Below, one piece after another: positions 62,283 to 64,000 of a stretch of DNA of 64,000 bases. The stretch covers positions 1 through 64,000 of the forward strand of contig NZ_AUWQ01000001.1 of NCBI RefSeq assembly GCF_000455205.1. The letters run 5' to 3'. The notes below the pieces were generated by a model. That model was not told the DNA's origin. It saw only the letters and a program-made list of their open reading frames with translations, and did not search any database. Within the stretch, counting starts at the first letter, position 1; every line of letters starts with the position of its first letter. The DNA is from Mycobacterium sp. UM_CSW (GTDB lineage Bacteria > Actinomycetota > Actinomycetes > Mycobacteriales > Mycobacteriaceae). The translations under genes and the position numbers were made by a program.

Positions 62283-64000
62283 TTAAACCTCTGTCTCCTG
62301 CGCCCATCGCGGCCGGCGCGGTTCCCGGCTGTGCGGCGAGCGCGCCGCGGCGAGTGTCGCCGCAGTCCCGCCGTTGATCGCGGTAAGCGGCGGCGGCTGG
62401 CCCTTACGCAGCGTCGCGATCAGCTCGCGGTACGGGCCGATGAGGTAGACGGTGTCGCCCGCCTGCAGGCGGGCGTCGCGGCGGGGGCGCAGCCTGACCG
62501 GTCCTTCCGGCCGGATGATCGCGATCACGCGCGTTTGCGTCGACATGTGCATCATCGTCAGTCCGTCGAGCTCGCTGCCCTCCGCCACAAGCATCCCGCC
62601 CACCATGAACGAGCGCTGCCCGACCCAGAACGTCCCCAGCACCTGCAGGCCCATCGCGGCGCCGATGAACCAGGGGGCCGCCAGGTCGACGATCGACCGC
62701 ACGTTTTCGAAGCCGAACCGCCGATTCACCGCGGTGCCCAGCGCCCGGCCCTGAACGCGCATCACGATCGGCGTCTTGGTATCGGATCCGAGGATCTCGA
62801 GCAGCACGATCCCGGTCTCGATGTTCTCCATGTCGTCGCTGGTCACCACCGCCACTCCTCGGGCGCGATCGACGCGCGCCGACTCCAGCGTCTGGCGCAT
62901 CGCCGGATCTCCGAAGATCACTGGGACGTCGAGTTCCGCAGCGGTCGACAGGAAGCGGTTGTTCTCGTCGCTCTCGATGACCAGGACGTCATATCCGGCC
63001 GCGGCCAGGTCGCTCACGACGCGGATGCCGACGGAACCCAGCCCGATGACGACGACGTGGTCGCGCATTTGCCGGGCTCGCCGGAGTCCGGCCAACTGGA
63101 CGAAGCGGCGCGAGAGCAGCAGGTCCGCTAGGAACGCGACGAGGATGGCCGTGACGATCGCGCCGCTGAACATCAACCCCACAGCGAACAGCCGAAGCCA
63201 AACGGGTTGTTGGGTGAAGTTGAATTCGCCGTAGCCCACGGTGGTAATCGTCTCGGAGGTGAAGTACAGGGCGTCGATCCACGACATCCGCGGGTTCCGG
63301 TAGGCGAAGTGCACCACGGCTGTCGAACCGAGCGTGAGGAATAGCGCGAATCCCAACGAGGGATAAAGCATCGGGTTGATGTCGTCGCGCATGGCGCGCG
63401 TGGCATCGATGATGCGCCGCACCCGGGAGTGGCGAGAGCGCGTCGCGGTCGCGGGGGGCACCTTGATCCCCCGGGCTTCCAACTCGTCCTTGACGCCGAT
63501 CATCGACGTCCAGTCGCCGGCGTAGACCCGCTGATCCCGTCCGGGGCATGGCACCACCTCGCCGGGGGCGGGTGACTTCTTGCCGTGGACCACCGCCACC
63601 GGTGCCAGGTCGCCGTATATCTCGCGCAGTGTCCCGTCGTGCGGTGCCTCGGCTCCCCAGACGACGAATTCGATACCGGCCGTGTCGAACTGGTGCGCGT
63701 TGCGCGAAAGGACCGCCTCGACGAGCGATGGCGTCGCCAGCTCGGCGACGTCCAGGATCGCGCCGGGGCCGTTGACGGTCGACACCGCTTCGCGCAGCAC
63801 GTCATTGGCCAGCCGCGCCACCACGCGGACGTCCGGGCTGTATTGCCTTGCCAGCAATGCGATTTCGAGATTTATCGCGTCGTTTGGCCCGGCGCAGACG
63901 ACTGCCCGCGCGCGATGTACTCCGGCACCGAGCAGATCGGCGGCGGTGCTGATCTTGATGATCCGCGCGCCGGCGCCTCGCAACTCCTCGGCGATGGTTC
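62283..64000 (-). CDS. Two-RCK potassium channel / TrkA-N protein, 5' end outside window
   Basis: At least 572 residues. Order: a first Rossmann (RCK/TrkA-N) domain whose start lies beyond 64000, two membrane helices flanking a K+ selectivity filter (TTVGYGEF), a second TrkA-N domain (HVVVIGLGSVGIRVVSDLAAAGYDVLVIESDE with FGDPAMRQTLESARVDRARG), and a C-terminal TrkA-C domain (RLQAGDTVYLIGPYREL). A pore between two RCK domains with the first one N-terminal is unusual relative to the common pore-RCK layout. Likely K+ channel gated by nucleotide. Confidence 0.87.
   Translation of the reverse strand, partial: TIAEELRGAGARIIKISTAADLLGAGVHRARAVVCAGPNDAINLEIALLARQYSPDVRVVARLANDVLREAVSTVNGPGAILDVAELATPSLVEAVLSRNAHQFDTAGIEFVVWGAEAPHDGTLREIYGDLAPVAVVHGKKSPAPGEVVPCPGRDQRVYAGDWTSMIGVKDELEARGIKVPPATATRSRHSRVRRIIDATRAMRDDINPMLYPSLGFALFLTLGSTAVVHFAYRNPRMSWIDALYFTSETITTVGYGEFNFTQQPVWLRLFAVGLMFSGAIVTAILVAFLADLLLSRRFVQLAGLRRARQMRDHVVVIGLGSVGIRVVSDLAAAGYDVLVIESDENNRFLSTAAELDVPVIFGDPAMRQTLESARVDRARGVAVVTSDDMENIETGIVLLEILGSDTKTPIVMRVQGRALGTAVNRRFGFENVRSIVDLAAPWFIGAAMGLQVLGTFWVGQRSFMVGGMLVAEGSELDGLTMMHMSTQTRVIAIIRPEGPVRLRPRRDARLQAGDTVYLIGPYRELIATLRKGQPPPLTAINGGTAATLAAARSPHSREPRRPRWAQETEV

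Overview
The window is high-GC, gene-dense DNA from a Mycobacterium, most likely a slow grower other than the M. tuberculosis complex. Support comes from a PPE51-like PPE protein, a PE-domain esterase, the tmRNA tag ADSHQRDYALAA, the full nuoA-N operon, the fadE24-fadE23-fadB4 group, fprA, prfB-mscS-ftsE-ftsX-smpB, and many TAnnnT boxes 6-8 nt before start codons (leaderless mycobacterial transcripts). Gene names rest on remembered family sequences; no search was run.

Layout. 1-597 is the 3' end of gap, facing nuoN. 15465-608 (minus strand) is the complete 14-gene proton-pumping NADH dehydrogenase operon nuoA to nuoN, nearly every junction a 1-8 nt overlap. 16130-15729 is a receiver-only regulator, followed upstream by YceI and NTF2-like genes. 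24747-17201 (minus) is an eight-gene, overlap-coupled catabolic operon: homogentisate-dioxygenase-like protein, alpha/beta hydrolase, family III CoA-transferase, HMG-CoA-lyase-like protein, TetR regulator, acyl-CoA dehydrogenase, APH-fold kinase and a small partner protein. 25012-29281 holds fadB4, a GNAT gene with a leaderless 21-codon upstream ORF, and fadE24-fadE23 behind a perfect 20-bp palindrome. 29371-33531 holds a HisN-type phosphatase, a small membrane protein, PPE51, and a universal-stress gene followed by an unusual DevR with no devS after it. 33541-43206 is core: fprA, prfB, mscS-type channel, a proline-rich membrane protein, ftsEX, smpB, an EamA transporter, a mycothiol-dependent-type enzyme, a helical protein, and tmRNA with a strong terminator.

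43282-48036 is a second acyl-CoA dehydrogenase/APH-kinase module with TetR and SDR genes, divergent from a quinone oxidoreductase. 48199-53470 carries an unknown protein, an enoyl-CoA hydratase, a DUF808 membrane protein, a free-standing MviN-type pseudokinase/discoidin protein without the flippase, and a PE-esterase. 53613-57671 is an HxlR-controlled flavin/F420/NADPH redox cluster plus a UBP-type zinc-finger protein. 57706-61754 is a possible cell-wall recycling locus: a kinase-MurQ fusion, a beta-lactamase-like lipoprotein and an M15 peptidase. The window ends with a Ser/Asp/Lys repeat protein and a two-RCK potassium channel that runs off the edge.

The most interesting themes are the two split versions of the ACAD10/ACAD11 (LvaA/LvaC-like) kinase-dehydrogenase pair, the kinase-MurQ fusion, the solo MviN regulatory module, and the kinase-less DevR with an altered start, recognition helix and C-terminus.
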